Below are positions 45,425-54,044 of a DNA stretch of 64,000 bases, in pieces. The notes under the pieces were generated by a model. It was not told where the DNA came from. It ran no database searches and saw only the letters and a list, made by a program, of their open reading frames with translations. Each line of letters starts with the position of its first letter. The stretch's first letter is position 1. This stretch comes from Granulicella sibirica (lineage in GTDB: Bacteria; Acidobacteriota; Terriglobia; Terriglobales; Acidobacteriaceae): contig NZ_RDSM01000002.1 of the NCBI RefSeq assembly GCF_004115155.1, positions 1,054,001 to 1,118,000 of the forward strand. The letters are read 5' to 3'. Made by a program: the position numbers and the translations under genes.

Positions 45425-45661
45425 ATGCCGTTACGCTCCGACACCCGCATCCTCCTCCGTACCGGCCTCTGGATCTTCGGCACCGGAGTCGTCTCCGCCG
45501 CGCTGATGCTCTTCGCCTTCGGAGGCGTCACCCGTCAGGGCCCGCATACGAATCCCGGCTGGCTCTGCCTGATGGTCGCGATGGGCTGTCTTCCCACCGG
45601 TACCCTCACCCTCGCCCTGGCAGCACTGAAGTTCGTCGGCGACCGCCACCGCGAAGACTAA
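45425..45661 (+). CDS. Small two-helix membrane protein
   Basis: A 78-residue protein with two hydrophobic helices (about 11-32 and 44-68) whose ATG immediately follows the DUF420 stop codon, so it is very probably cotranslated. I do not recognise a family. The context suggests a part in cytochrome oxidase assembly, which is inference. Confidence 0.75.
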   Translation: MPLRSDTRILLRTGLWIFGTGVVSAALMLFAFGGVTRQGPHTNPGWLCLMVAMGCLPTGTLTLALAALKFVGDRHRED

Positions 45662-45662
45662 G

Positions 45663-46205
45663 TTAGTAGATCTGATACCGCCTCGTCTGCGGAGTGGCAA
45701 TCAACTTGGCCGTGTTGAAGCCTTCCGCCAAAGCCTTCCCCTCGATATTCGCCAGCAAACCGGTATCCATGGTCCCCGCCCGCGCCAGAACCCAAAGCTC
45801 CTTGTGATTCGGGCTCCCCACCAGCGCCCAGTCATAGTTCGGATCCACCGCAAGCACCCAATACTTCCGCGAGAAAGGCCAAAGAGTCGTCACTTTCAAC
45901 TTGCCGCTTCCCGTCTTCTCTGCGGGCTTGCCACTCTCGTTCCGCACCTGCGTGAAGCCCTTCTTTGTCTGGCACGCAATCACAAACTGGAGGCTGTCTT
46001 TCTTGTCCCCAAGCGCAACCAGCACCACCGAGTCGTGGTCGCACACCTTGTCCCGCTTGGTTTGAAGACGCGCAATCTCGTACCAGTTCCCCGTGAACTT
46101 GGTCAGGTCCAGCATGGGCACAGCCGTCACGGTCTGACCATGCGATACCTGCCCCAAGGCCAGCAATACTATCAAGCCCAACATCGTCCCGAGCCGCGTC
46201 GACAT
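45663..46205 (-). CDS. Lipocalin family protein (Blc-like)
   Basis: A 180-residue secreted or periplasmic protein. The ATG at 46205 has GGAGG nine bases upstream and starts a signal peptide (MSTRLGTMLGLIVLLALGQVSHGQ). The lipocalin signature is seen in LDLTKFTGNWYEIARLQTKRDKVC and, near the end, in YDWALVGSPNHKELWVLAR. Bacterial lipocalins bind fatty acids or lysophospholipids. There is no lipobox cysteine, unlike E. coli Blc. Confidence 0.92.
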   Translation of the reverse strand: MSTRLGTMLGLIVLLALGQVSHGQTVTAVPMLDLTKFTGNWYEIARLQTKRDKVCDHDSVVLVALGDKKDSLQFVIACQTKKGFTQVRNESGKPAEKTGSGKLKVTTLWPFSRKYWVLAVDPNYDWALVGSPNHKELWVLARAGTMDTGLLANIEGKALAEGFNTAKLIATPQTRRYQIY

Positions 46206-46260
46206 CCGCACCACCCTCCGCTTCACCATTCGATGCACCCAGCACCGCATCCTCTGCCCC

Positions 46261-46299
46261 AAAAGAAAATGGCTCCCCGGAAGCCACTCCCGGGGAGCC
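46261..46299 (-). terminator. Rho-independent terminator of the following minus-strand gene
   Basis: A ten-base perfect stem GGCTCCCCGG/CCGGGGAGCC (46271-46280 and 46290-46299) followed on the minus strand by ATTTTCTTTT. Confidence 0.85.
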
Positions 46300-46313
46300 A
46301 GAATGCCTGACCG

Positions 46314-47144
46314 TTACTGATCGTGTTTCCTGCTGAATGCCCGTGAGATGTCGTTATCGAACTCACGCAGCGCATAGCTCGCGGCATCGATCCCCAGGTT
46401 GAGCGCATACTGCTGGAGAACACTGCCCGCGTCCCTCTGGCTCACCGGGTAATAACGTGAGGACACCCCCGCCGCTAGTCCCGCGCCAAGAAGTTCGCTC
46501 AGGTTGACCGTTTCTTTGCCGGAGTCCGCGCGCGTGATAAAGATCCGCGTCAAGGAGTACTCGAGGCGCTTCTTCTTTCCGCCCGTGCCGAGTGTGTAGT
46601 ACCGCGTGTCCTCGTGGGTCAGAGCCGGCACGAGGAACTCGACCGACATATTCTCAATCGACTGATCGGCAAGCGAGTGCCAGAAGTAGCGGCCATAAGC
46701 AACCGCGCCACCGTGGAACTCTGGCGTGGCGGCCCGGGCATCGTTATATCCCGCAAGAAGCGCTGCCAGCGCAAACGCCGACGGATCAATCGTGTCAGAC
46801 GCCGCGGTTGTGAACTTATTACGAATCGTCTGTGGAGGAAGCTGAGCCCCAACTCCCACCGAGCGATAGTTCGGAATGATCCCAAGAACACGCTTCGAAG
46901 GCGTGTTTGAGACCGGCGGAGCCGTTGCGCCTTGGCCCGTCGGCCCCTGATCGATCAGCCCCGCATCCGGCGAGTCGGGAAGGCTCGAACTAACGTCGTT
47001 GGTCGCAACCAGCGTTTCGCTTTCGCCCTTGGCCCCGGTTTGAGCGCCTGCACACGCGCCGAGTGAAGTCAACATCAGCCCGATCGCCAGCAGACTGGAG
47101 AACCGGGGCACACGGGGAACGCTGAAATCTGAAGAAGTGGTCAT
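46314..47144 (-). CDS. Secreted protein of unknown function, possible lipoprotein
   Basis: A 276-residue protein with an N-terminal hydrophobic segment (about 16-30) ending in LGAC, a plausible though imperfect lipobox with Cys30. The mature part has a Pro/Ser-rich linker followed by a domain with NYRSVG, AGYNDARA, YGRYFWHSLADQ, EDTRYYTLG and ISRAF. Proteins of this pattern are frequent in acidobacteria and may be outer-membrane associated, but I know no function. Confidence 0.7.
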   Translation of the reverse strand: MTTSSDFSVPRVPRFSSLLAIGLMLTSLGACAGAQTGAKGESETLVATNDVSSSLPDSPDAGLIDQGPTGQGATAPPVSNTPSKRVLGIIPNYRSVGVGAQLPPQTIRNKFTTAASDTIDPSAFALAALLAGYNDARAATPEFHGGAVAYGRYFWHSLADQSIENMSVEFLVPALTHEDTRYYTLGTGGKKKRLEYSLTRIFITRADSGKETVNLSELLGAGLAAGVSSRYYPVSQRDAGSVLQQYALNLGIDAASYALREFDNDISRAFSRKHDQ

Positions 47145-47328
47145 AAGTATTTTCTGTTTTCCTTCCGATTGGACGCAGCAAAGCCCGCCTTCGACGCAGA
47201 ACGTTCTCTATTCTGCACCTGCATTGCAAACGCAGGACTACTTTTGCATCTTTCAGACAAGAAAACGTTTCGCTCGCAGCATTGGATGTAGTGTGCGGGA
47301 AGCTGCCGGTTCGTTACACATTTCCGTT

Positions 47329-47342
47329 CTGCTGATCAGCAG
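47329..47342. promoter_or_regulatory. Perfect 14-base palindrome before a secreted-protein gene
   Basis: CTGCTGATCAGCAG reads the same on both strands and ends 17 bases before the ATG at 47360. It could be an operator. Confidence 0.3.
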
Positions 47343-47359
47343 ATAATCTAACGCCAACG

Positions 47360-49525
47360 ATGAAACCCAATCGCCTCGCCCTCAGCGTCCTCCTGATCCT
47401 ATCCCTCGCCGCAACCAAAGCCCACTCGCAGGCGCCGCCCGACAGCCATCTCCTTTTCCAGACCGATCACCCCTGGTCTCCCCGCACGAACATCAACGCC
47501 GACACCGTCATGGTCTACGGCATCGATGACACCACAGCCTCCCGCATCAAGTCCTGGCGAGACCACGGCTATCACGTCACCGTTATGACCGGCGTCGCCT
47601 GGGGTCGCTACGCCCCCTATCTGCGCGGCGACTTCGACGGCAAGGAGCACTGGAACGAGACCCAGCAGGAGAAGTCCGGCAAGCTCATCCTCCACAGCGG
47701 CCGCGAAGTTCCCTACATCTCCCCGACGATCTCCTACGGAAACTACCTGGCAAAGGGAGTGGAAGCCGCCCTCGACGCCGGGGCCGAGGCCATCTATCTT
47801 GAGGAACCCGAGTTCTGGGCCCGCGCCGGCTGGAGCGACGCCTTCAAGAACGAGTGGCAGCGGTATTACCACGAACCCTGGCAAGCTCCCGACGCCTCCG
47901 CGGACGCACAGTACCGCGCCTCCAAACTTAAATACTTCCTCTACCAGCGAGCCCTCGCCCAGGTCTTCGCCTCCGTCAGGATCTACGCCGCAGCCAATCA
48001 CCGCCGCATTCACTGCTACGTCGCCACCCACTCCCTCATCAACTACGCCCAGTGGCAGATCGTCAGCCCCGAGTCTTCCCTCCTCAACGTTGGTGCCGAC
48101 GGCTACATCGCCCAGGTTTGGACCGGAACCTCCCGCGCCGTCAACACTTACCAGGGCGTCACGAAAGAGCGCACCTTCGAAACCGCCTTTCTCGAATACG
48201 GCGCATTGCAGAACATCGCTCGCTCTTCCGGCAAGCCAATCTGGTACCTCAACGATCCTATCGAGGACAATCCCAACCACTCCTGGGTCGACTATCGACG
48301 CAACTGGGAGAGCACCCTCACCGCCTCTCTGCTCCAACCCGTCGTCTCACGCTACGAGGTTCTCCCCTGGCCCGACCGCATCTTTGGCCCCAAGGGCTTC
48401 CACCTCATGTCCGACGACGCCACCGAAAAGTCCCTCATCCCCAGGTCCTACGAAACCGAACTTCAGACCGTATTCCACGCCCTCGGCCACATGGACCAGC
48501 CCGCAGACGCCATCCACTGGGAGTCCGCCGGAACCCAGGGAATCGGCATCCTCGTCTCCGACACCCTCATGTTCCAGCGTGCCGCCCCCACTCCATCCGA
48601 CGAGAACCTCGGAAACTTCTACGGCCTCGCTCTCCCTCTGATCATGCGCGGTATGCCTGTGGAGCCCGTGCAGATAGAAAGCGCTACATCAACAACATCC
48701 AGCAACTTTCTCAAGCCATACAAGATCCTTCTCCTCACCTACGAGGGCCAGAAGCCGCCAACTCCCGCCTTCCACACTGCTCTGGCCGCATGGGTCCGAG
48801 CCGGAGGAGCCCTCATCGTCCTCGACGACGACAAGGATCCCTATAACCTCGCCCATGATTGGTGGAACGCTGCCCCCAACCACTTCGCCACTCCGCGCGA
48901 GCATCTTTTCCGAACCCTGGGCCTGAGCCCCAACGCCGAGGGCCTTCACCGCGCAGGCAAAGGTTACGTCCTCTTCTCCGCCCAGAGCCCCACCGCTCTC
49001 GCACACTCTCCCTCCGGCCCTGGGACCATCAACATCCTCCTCCAGCAGGCCGCCAAACCCATCCACCTCACCCTGAAGCAAACCAACGCTCTCGTCCTGC
49101 GCCGAGGCCCCTACGTCATCGCCGCCGGCCTCGAAGACGAAGCCGTCACCCCAGTCACCGTAACCGGCAACCTCATCAACCTCTTCGACCCCAATCTCGC
49201 CGAGTCCCCCTCGCTGTCCATACATCCCGGAACCCGCGCCCTCCTCCTCGACACAAATCAAATCAAGCCTTCAGCCCCCAGGGTCCTGGTCGCCTCCGCC
49301 AAGATCACCCACGAGCAGTCCACCCCCTCAAGCCTCACCTTCGACGCAGAGGGCATCGACTCGACCGAAGCCGTAGCCCGCATCTTCTCGACCAGCCCCG
49401 TCAAGGAGATCACCCTCAATGGCACCCCCATCGCCTCCGGCCAGTACCAGCAAAGCCCCCAGACCCTGCTCCTCCACTTTCCCAACAGCGCAACTCCTCA
49501 GCAAATTCATATCGTCTACCAGTAA
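47360..49525 (+). CDS. Large secreted protein, putative glycoside-hydrolase-like TIM barrel
   Basis: A 721-residue protein with a clear signal peptide (MKPNRLALSVLLILSLAATKAHSQ). I do not recognise a named family. Residues about 30-380 have a barrel-like pattern with DAGAEAIYLEEPEFWARAGWSDAFKNEW, which has acidic pairs as in retaining glycosidases, and VGADGYIAQVWTG. Residues about 400-560 contain a Rossmann-like ALAAWVRAGGALIVLDDDKDPYN stretch similar to GH42 trimerisation domains, and the end is beta-sandwich-like. Hydrolase function is inference. Confidence 0.6.
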   Translation: MKPNRLALSVLLILSLAATKAHSQAPPDSHLLFQTDHPWSPRTNINADTVMVYGIDDTTASRIKSWRDHGYHVTVMTGVAWGRYAPYLRGDFDGKEHWNETQQEKSGKLILHSGREVPYISPTISYGNYLAKGVEAALDAGAEAIYLEEPEFWARAGWSDAFKNEWQRYYHEPWQAPDASADAQYRASKLKYFLYQRALAQVFASVRIYAAANHRRIHCYVATHSLINYAQWQIVSPESSLLNVGADGYIAQVWTGTSRAVNTYQGVTKERTFETAFLEYGALQNIARSSGKPIWYLNDPIEDNPNHSWVDYRRNWESTLTASLLQPVVSRYEVLPWPDRIFGPKGFHLMSDDATEKSLIPRSYETELQTVFHALGHMDQPADAIHWESAGTQGIGILVSDTLMFQRAAPTPSDENLGNFYGLALPLIMRGMPVEPVQIESATSTTSSNFLKPYKILLLTYEGQKPPTPAFHTALAAWVRAGGALIVLDDDKDPYNLAHDWWNAAPNHFATPREHLFRTLGLSPNAEGLHRAGKGYVLFSAQSPTALAHSPSGPGTINILLQQAAKPIHLTLKQTNALVLRRGPYVIAAGLEDEAVTPVTVTGNLINLFDPNLAESPSLSIHPGTRALLLDTNQIKPSAPRVLVASAKITHEQSTPSSLTFDAEGIDSTEAVARIFSTSPVKEITLNGTPIASGQYQQSPQTLLLHFPNSATPQQIHIVYQ

Positions 49526-49594
49526 TTCCACCCCCATTCCCACATCCCGCCGTCTGCTATCCTCAACCTCTCAGACGAAACACGGAGCGAAGCA

Positions 49595-50080
49595 ATGGCA
49601 AAAGGCGTCAACAAAGTAATCCTCCTCGGCAACGTCGGCAAAGATCCCGAGATCCGCGCCACGGCCGGCGGCATGCAGGTCGCGAGCTTCACCCTCGCCA
49701 CCGCCGACCGCCAGAAAGACGCTCAGGGCAACTGGACCGACAAGACCGAATGGCACAACCTCGTCGCCTTCCAGCGCACCGCCGAGATCGTTCGCGACTA
49801 CGTCAAAAAGGGCACACAGCTCTACATCGAGGGTAAAATCCAGACCCGCTCCTGGGACGACAAGGAGTCCGGCCAGAAGAAGTACCGTACCGAGATCCTC
49901 GTCAACGACCTCCAACTCCTCGGCAGCAAGGGTGGCGGAGCCTCCGAAGGAGGAAGCTACGGAGGCGAGACCCGCAACAGCTACTCCAAGCCAAGCTCCA
50001 CCAGCTACGATCAGCGCCAGCCAGCCACCACCCCCGACTATGGTGATACCGGCATCACCGACGACGACATTCCCTTCTAG
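49595..50080 (+). CDS. ssb: Single-stranded DNA-binding protein
   Basis: A 161-residue protein. The OB fold spans about residues 4-110 (VNKVILLGNVGKDPEIRATAGG, TEWHNLVAFQRTAEIVRDYVKKGTQLYIEGKI). It is followed by a Gly/Ser/Tyr-rich linker and the conserved acidic tip DDDIPF that binds partner proteins. GGAG lies seven bases before the ATG. A strong terminator follows. Confidence 0.97.
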   Translation: MAKGVNKVILLGNVGKDPEIRATAGGMQVASFTLATADRQKDAQGNWTDKTEWHNLVAFQRTAEIVRDYVKKGTQLYIEGKIQTRSWDDKESGQKKYRTEILVNDLQLLGSKGGGASEGGSYGGETRNSYSKPSSTSYDQRQPATTPDYGDTGITDDDIPF

Positions 50081-50103
50081 ACCATTTCCCAATATGGTTC
50101 AAA

Positions 50104-50141
50104 CAACGAAAGCCGCACGCTAAAGTGCGGCTTTCGTTGTA
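50104..50141. terminator. Bidirectional terminator after ssb
   Basis: A 16-base perfect stem (50104-50119 with 50126-50141) and a six-base loop, with several T residues in the 3' arm. Confidence 0.8.
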
Positions 50142-50214
50142 GTCAGAGCCCTTTGCGAATGACATTTGCCGATTACACTCTGCATAGCTCCGAACGGTGC
50201 AAGGGAGTAGCGCG

Positions 50215-50571
50215 ATGGAAGGCTCTGAATTCGGCGGTCGGCGACACGTTCGGGTTGGCTACAGCGGTGGAACCGTGACGGTACGCTGCAACCTCTCAGG
50301 CCCATTCCTGCCCGGTTCCCTCATCGATATCAGCATCAGCGGCTGCCTCATCCTGATGCAGGATCCTCTGCCGGTCACACCATCGCAGGTCATCGAGCTC
50401 CACTTCGATCTCAACAGCCTCGCCTTTCGTGTCCTCGGCTTCGTTCGCCACGCCCGCAAGCCAAGACAGATCGGCGTCGAGTTCCATCACCTATCCGAAC
50501 AGGCCAGGAGCGATCTCGAAGGCTTCATCGACTACTTCGCCCCTGCCGGCGTCAACGTGCTCCAGCCTTAG
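50215..50571 (+). CDS. PilZ domain protein
   Basis: A 118-residue single PilZ domain, a likely cyclic-di-GMP receptor. The binding motif is seen as RRHVR at about 9-13 and DISISGCLI at about 38-46, agreeing with RxxxR and (D/N)xSxxG. The ATG at 50215 has GGGAG seven bases upstream, better than an in-frame ATG-less extension to 50197. No diguanylate cyclase gene is near. Confidence 0.88.
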   Translation: MEGSEFGGRRHVRVGYSGGTVTVRCNLSGPFLPGSLIDISISGCLILMQDPLPVTPSQVIELHFDLNSLAFRVLGFVRHARKPRQIGVEFHHLSEQARSDLEGFIDYFAPAGVNVLQP

Positions 50572-51338
50572 TTCGCCGAAGGTGCGTCGATATGGTCGAC
50601 AACGAGCACTGGCACCGGCTCCTTGGCCGCATCGAGCTTCAGTCCAAGCTGCTCCTGGATCGCCGTAAACAATGGCGGTGGTGAATCCTCCCCTGCCATC
50701 GCGCTATCCGGCGTCCAATCCAGCTTCACGTCGTAGCGCTCTGACAGCCCCGTCTTATCAACCACGACGCGCCCCGCAATCTGTGAAAGCTGCTCCGCAA
50801 TCAACGTCACCGTCAGCCCCTGCCCATGGAAGTACGTCCGGCCCGTCCCGATCGTCTTTCCGTCGGACTTCGTCAGCGGCAACTTCGAACCGCCCTTCGC
50901 CACCACCAGGTCATACGCCGGCAACACCCGAGTCTCCGTGTGCACCTTCATCTCATACCTTTCCTCAAGCAGCGCCCGCACCATTCCCCGTTTGATCTCT
51001 CGCCCTTCCTCACCGCTTCCCTTCCGAATTCTGCCATCCGTCTCTTCGTCGGACTTCGCCTCGATATCGAACCGCGTCGACCCCAGCCACCCCGGGCCGT
51101 CCAGGATCTGCCGCGACGGCATCCCATACGCCCACTCCATGAGCGCCACCAGCGTAATGTTGATCGCACTGAACCGCCCGTCCGGCGGATAAATGATGTG
51201 TGTATGCCCGTCAGGCGAAGGCGCCGCCGGCTTGATCGTTGCCACCTCGAACGCAGGCCCCGCCTGCGCTAAAACCATCGGCCTTACCCCTATCAGGAGT
51301 CCGGCCAGCATGAGAAATCGCCAACCCACCCGAGCCAT
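50568..51338 (-). CDS. TIGR03435 family protein, secreted
   Basis: A 256-residue protein of a family largely confined to acidobacteria and close soil bacteria, of unknown function. The pattern is clear: signal peptide, then FEVATIKPAAPSPDG, FSAINITLVALMEWAYG, RFDIEAKSD, RALLEERYEMKVHTETRVLPAYDLVVAKGG, VVVDKTGLSERYDVKLDW and IQEQLGLKLDAAKEPVPVLVVDHI. The ATG at 51338 has GGAGG seven bases upstream. It overlaps the end of the PilZ gene by four bases. Confidence 0.9.
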   Translation of the reverse strand: MARVGWRFLMLAGLLIGVRPMVLAQAGPAFEVATIKPAAPSPDGHTHIIYPPDGRFSAINITLVALMEWAYGMPSRQILDGPGWLGSTRFDIEAKSDEETDGRIRKGSGEEGREIKRGMVRALLEERYEMKVHTETRVLPAYDLVVAKGGSKLPLTKSDGKTIGTGRTYFHGQGLTVTLIAEQLSQIAGRVVVDKTGLSERYDVKLDWTPDSAMAGEDSPPPLFTAIQEQLGLKLDAAKEPVPVLVVDHIDAPSAN

Positions 51339-51481
51339 CTGCATACCTCCAACCATAATCGTGGCCGTCCTTGAACACGACTATATTTGAGTCATCCGGA
51401 TACCTGCATCTGCAGAACGTCTCGCCATCAAGGCTGCATCTCGTATGCCCGTGCTATCATGCGGCTTCCCAGGAGTCAGCC

Positions 51482-52438
51482 ATGTTTGAATCCTCTCCCA
51501 CCCCGGGCAAGCCTTCCAGGCGCGGGAAGCTGCGTTCTCAGCAAGTGGGAGACTACGCCCGGCTCAACCGCGAATATAAAACCTATCAAATCGAGCTCGA
51601 TCTGCTCGCCAACCGCACATTAGCAAAAATACGCCAGCGATCGGGCGGCGCAACCACTCCCCAGGCTGAAACCAGCAGTCCAGCACAAGACATGGAGTGG
51701 CTGGCCGCCGCCAAAGCGCAGCTGGACGAAGTCTCCTACTTCCTCGATAAGGAGCACATAGACCTCGAGGGCGGCTGGGTCTGTCTTCACGCCGCGAGAC
51801 GCCATGCCGTCTACGGCCTCGACTCCGACGAACTGCCTATCCAGGCGTTCGTCGTAAAAGCCGAAGCCAGGAAACTTGTCTCCTGGCGAGCCGACGCCAT
51901 CGCAAATCTCCTCGACGTCAAGCACGAGCCCTTGACCGCTGAACGCATCATCCAGGCCATGGCCCTGCGGGATGAGTACTTCTCAAACCAGTACCACAAG
52001 ATTTGGATGGTCGGCGAGCAGCTTGACCACCTTCTCTGGACATGCGCCTACGCGCTGGTTCTTCTTCTCCCGCTTATCTTCTTTGGCTCCAAGCATCCCT
52101 GCGACACTCCATCACCCTGGAGCCCACAGATGATAGGCGCGGTCTTCTTCTTCGGTCTCTTGGGAGCGGCCATCAGCACGGCAGGCTCCCTGATGGACGC
52201 CAATAGTAATAGCAAAATTCCGGAACGCGTAGCCAACCAGTTCGTTACCAACGCTCGTTCGCTCTTCGGAGCAGGCATCGGACTCGCCGGCTACGTCTTC
52301 TATCAGGCAAAGTTTGTGGAAATCCACCTGGTCTCAGGCGTCGGGCAGGCAGACTCTCTGACTGTCGCCTTCGCGTTCGGCTTCTTGGGTGAAAAACTTA
52401 TCAGCAATGTCCTTGGTTCGCTAAGCGGAAACAAGTAA
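51482..52438 (+). CDS. Four-helix membrane protein with cytoplasmic helical domain, unknown function
   Basis: The ATG at 51482 with AGGAG six bases upstream gives 318 residues. Residues 1-190 are soluble and helical (RLNREYKTYQIELDLLAN..., DEVSYFLDKEHIDLEGGW). Four hydrophobic segments follow at about 190-213, 224-244, 262-283 and 293-312, the last pair reading ARSLFGAGIGLAGYVFYQAKF and VAFAFGFLGEKLISNVLG. This layout resembles uncharacterised bacterial membrane proteins with a C-terminal pore-like hairpin. I know no function. Confidence 0.7.
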   Translation: MFESSPTPGKPSRRGKLRSQQVGDYARLNREYKTYQIELDLLANRTLAKIRQRSGGATTPQAETSSPAQDMEWLAAAKAQLDEVSYFLDKEHIDLEGGWVCLHAARRHAVYGLDSDELPIQAFVVKAEARKLVSWRADAIANLLDVKHEPLTAERIIQAMALRDEYFSNQYHKIWMVGEQLDHLLWTCAYALVLLLPLIFFGSKHPCDTPSPWSPQMIGAVFFFGLLGAAISTAGSLMDANSNSKIPERVANQFVTNARSLFGAGIGLAGYVFYQAKFVEIHLVSGVGQADSLTVAFAFGFLGEKLISNVLGSLSGNK

Positions 52439-52444
52439 CAGGAT

Positions 52445-52906
52445 TCACCTTACATACGAGAAAGTCCCGCAAAGGTTAGTCGAATCCGCGATCGCCTCCG
52501 GAGTAAACACAGGCATCTTCGCCCCGGAAAAGAACGCAAGCTGCATGCTCTTGCCGACAACATAGGTCGCGAACCACTGCGTATCGTCATGCCCACACAG
52601 CGTGTTCTTATGCAGAAATGCCTTCGCCGCGGGAATGGTATTCAGCCGGTAAAGGTTCCCCACCCCATCTGCGCCGCCTTCGCCGTTAAACAGCGCCGTC
52701 ACCTCCGGCCCTTCCAGCGTGCGAATCTGCGCAAACACAAACGGCGTGAAGTTGATCACGAGTTTCTCGTTCCAGAACGCAAGATCGCCTGTAATGCTCT
52801 TAGCCGTCGTACTCGACGCCCGCCAAATCCCCTTCTCCTGCGCCATCCCTGAGGAGCACATCATTCCCAGTATCAGGCTCACGGAGAGCAGCATCGATCG
52901 TGTCAT
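52445..52906 (-). CDS. Small secreted protein of unknown function
   Basis: A 153-residue protein with a signal peptide (MTRSMLLSVSLILGMMCSSGMAQ). The mature part has two cysteines, CGHDDTQWF and NLCGTF, which could form a disulfide, and a VVGKSMQLAFFSG segment. I do not recognise the family. The ATG at 52906 is preceded by a G-rich run; an upstream TTG at 52942 would give an unusual N-terminus. Confidence 0.65.
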   Translation of the reverse strand: MTRSMLLSVSLILGMMCSSGMAQEKGIWRASSTTAKSITGDLAFWNEKLVINFTPFVFAQIRTLEGPEVTALFNGEGGADGVGNLYRLNTIPAAKAFLHKNTLCGHDDTQWFATYVVGKSMQLAFFSGAKMPVFTPEAIADSTNLCGTFSYVR

Positions 52907-52955
52907 CCCCCAAGCATGACACTCTTCGAGACACTTGATCAACTAGCGGCGGCCG

Positions 52956-53351
52956 TTAAGATCGATGGGCGAATGCGGAAGACGGACCAGCGCTCGAATC
53001 GGCCTCGTCCCCAAGATCCATCGCCGCGATAAGCCCCTTGCCGATAGTGAACAGGTGAACGACCTCGCTGTCCGAAAGCACATCCCCTTGAAGGCTCTTC
53101 ACAAGTTGGTGCACCCTGACGCGGGTCTTGCCTCCTTCTTCGTCGCTTAGAGCAAGCGGTTCAACATGGGGATCGAACTCGCCCCATTGCCGCGTCCAAT
53201 ACGCCCGGATCTCTTCCTTGCCGACAACCTTCCCACCCTCCGATGCCTTCGGCCAGGTCACGTCTTCCGTCATCAGTGCCAATGCCCCGTCGATATCCCG
53301 AGCGTTAAAGGCGGCGTATGCCTGGGCGATAAGTATTTGTGTCTGCGTCAT
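52956..53351 (-). CDS. SnoaL-like/NTF2-fold protein
   Basis: A 131-residue protein with the alpha+beta barrel of the SnoaL family: AQAYAAFNARDIDGALALMTEDVTWP, GKEEIRAYWTRQWGEFDPHVEPL and DSEVVHLFTIGKGLIAAMDLGD. GGAGG lies five bases before the ATG. It is divergent from a MarR regulator gene, with an operator-like dyad between them, so it is probably controlled by that regulator. Confidence 0.88.
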   Translation of the reverse strand: MTQTQILIAQAYAAFNARDIDGALALMTEDVTWPKASEGGKVVGKEEIRAYWTRQWGEFDPHVEPLALSDEEGGKTRVRVHQLVKSLQGDVLSDSEVVHLFTIGKGLIAAMDLGDEADSSAGPSSAFAHRS

Positions 53352-53371
53352 AGACCCCTCCGAGAGACATT

Positions 53372-53388
53372 ATGTGTACTATACACAT
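53372..53388. promoter_or_regulatory. Probable MarR operator, site 1
   Basis: ATGTGTA (53372-53378) and TACACAT (53382-53388) form a perfect dyad around CTA, 20 bases upstream of the SnoaL-like start and about 80 bases upstream of the MarR start. Confidence 0.6.
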
Positions 53389-53432
53389 GAATGGGCCAAG
53401 TGCCTCGGCGACCTGTGAACTAAAAGAAAACG

Positions 53433-53449
53433 CGTGTATGGTACATACG
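53433..53449. promoter_or_regulatory. Probable MarR operator, site 2 (imperfect)
   Basis: CGTGTATGGTACATACG shares the GTGTA/TACA halves with site 1, 61 bases away, but is an imperfect dyad. It lies about 19 bases before the MarR start at 53468. Confidence 0.4.
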
Positions 53450-53467
53450 TTGAGCAAGGCCTGCGTC

Positions 53468-54010
53468 ATGCCAAAGAAAGCATCGTTCGATCCGCATATC
53501 CGGTCGTCGTTACCGGACCTGCACCGCTCGGTCCTCGACATCGTCGGCATCTTCAACAGTCCCGAGCGCGACGCGGCCATGCTCGAGAGCGCGGGCCTGA
53601 CCCTCGAACGAGCCCTGTTCCCGCTTCTCGTGCTCATCAGCAAGTACGGCCCCATAGGCGTTGTCGACGTAGCCACGCGCGTCGGACGCGATTACACCAC
53701 TGTCAGTCGCCAGGTAGCGCGTCTCGAAGAGCTCGGCCTCGTCGCCCGTCGCGCCGCTTCATCCGATCGCCGCACCCGCGAAGCGACCGTGACTCCACAG
53801 GGCAGGGCGGCGACAGACGCCGTCGATGCCGCGCGAGAGCGTCTCGCGTTGCGAATGTTCCGCAACTGGTGCCGCGCCGACTACGACCAGCTTCTTCGGC
53901 TCACCCGCATGTTGGCGGATGGCCTGGATGAGACCCCCGCGCCCGGATCGAAGCTGGCCGAGGCCATGGCTCGACGCAAACGGACTCCTTCCCCGGACAC
54001 AAAGAGATAA
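53468..54010 (+). CDS. MarR family transcriptional regulator
   Basis: A 180-residue regulator. The winged helix spans about residues 50-115 (GPIGVVDVATRVGRDYTTVSRQVARLEELGLVARRAASSDRRTREATVTPQG), with dimerisation helices at both ends. The ATG at 53468 was chosen because longer in-frame starts (53372, 53438) fall on the operator-like dyads. It probably controls itself and the divergent SnoaL-like gene. Confidence 0.92.
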   Translation: MPKKASFDPHIRSSLPDLHRSVLDIVGIFNSPERDAAMLESAGLTLERALFPLLVLISKYGPIGVVDVATRVGRDYTTVSRQVARLEELGLVARRAASSDRRTREATVTPQGRAATDAVDAARERLALRMFRNWCRADYDQLLRLTRMLADGLDETPAPGSKLAEAMARRKRTPSPDTKR

Positions 54011-54044
54011 AGTGAATCGGATATCCCGCTCCCTTCTGGAAGAA

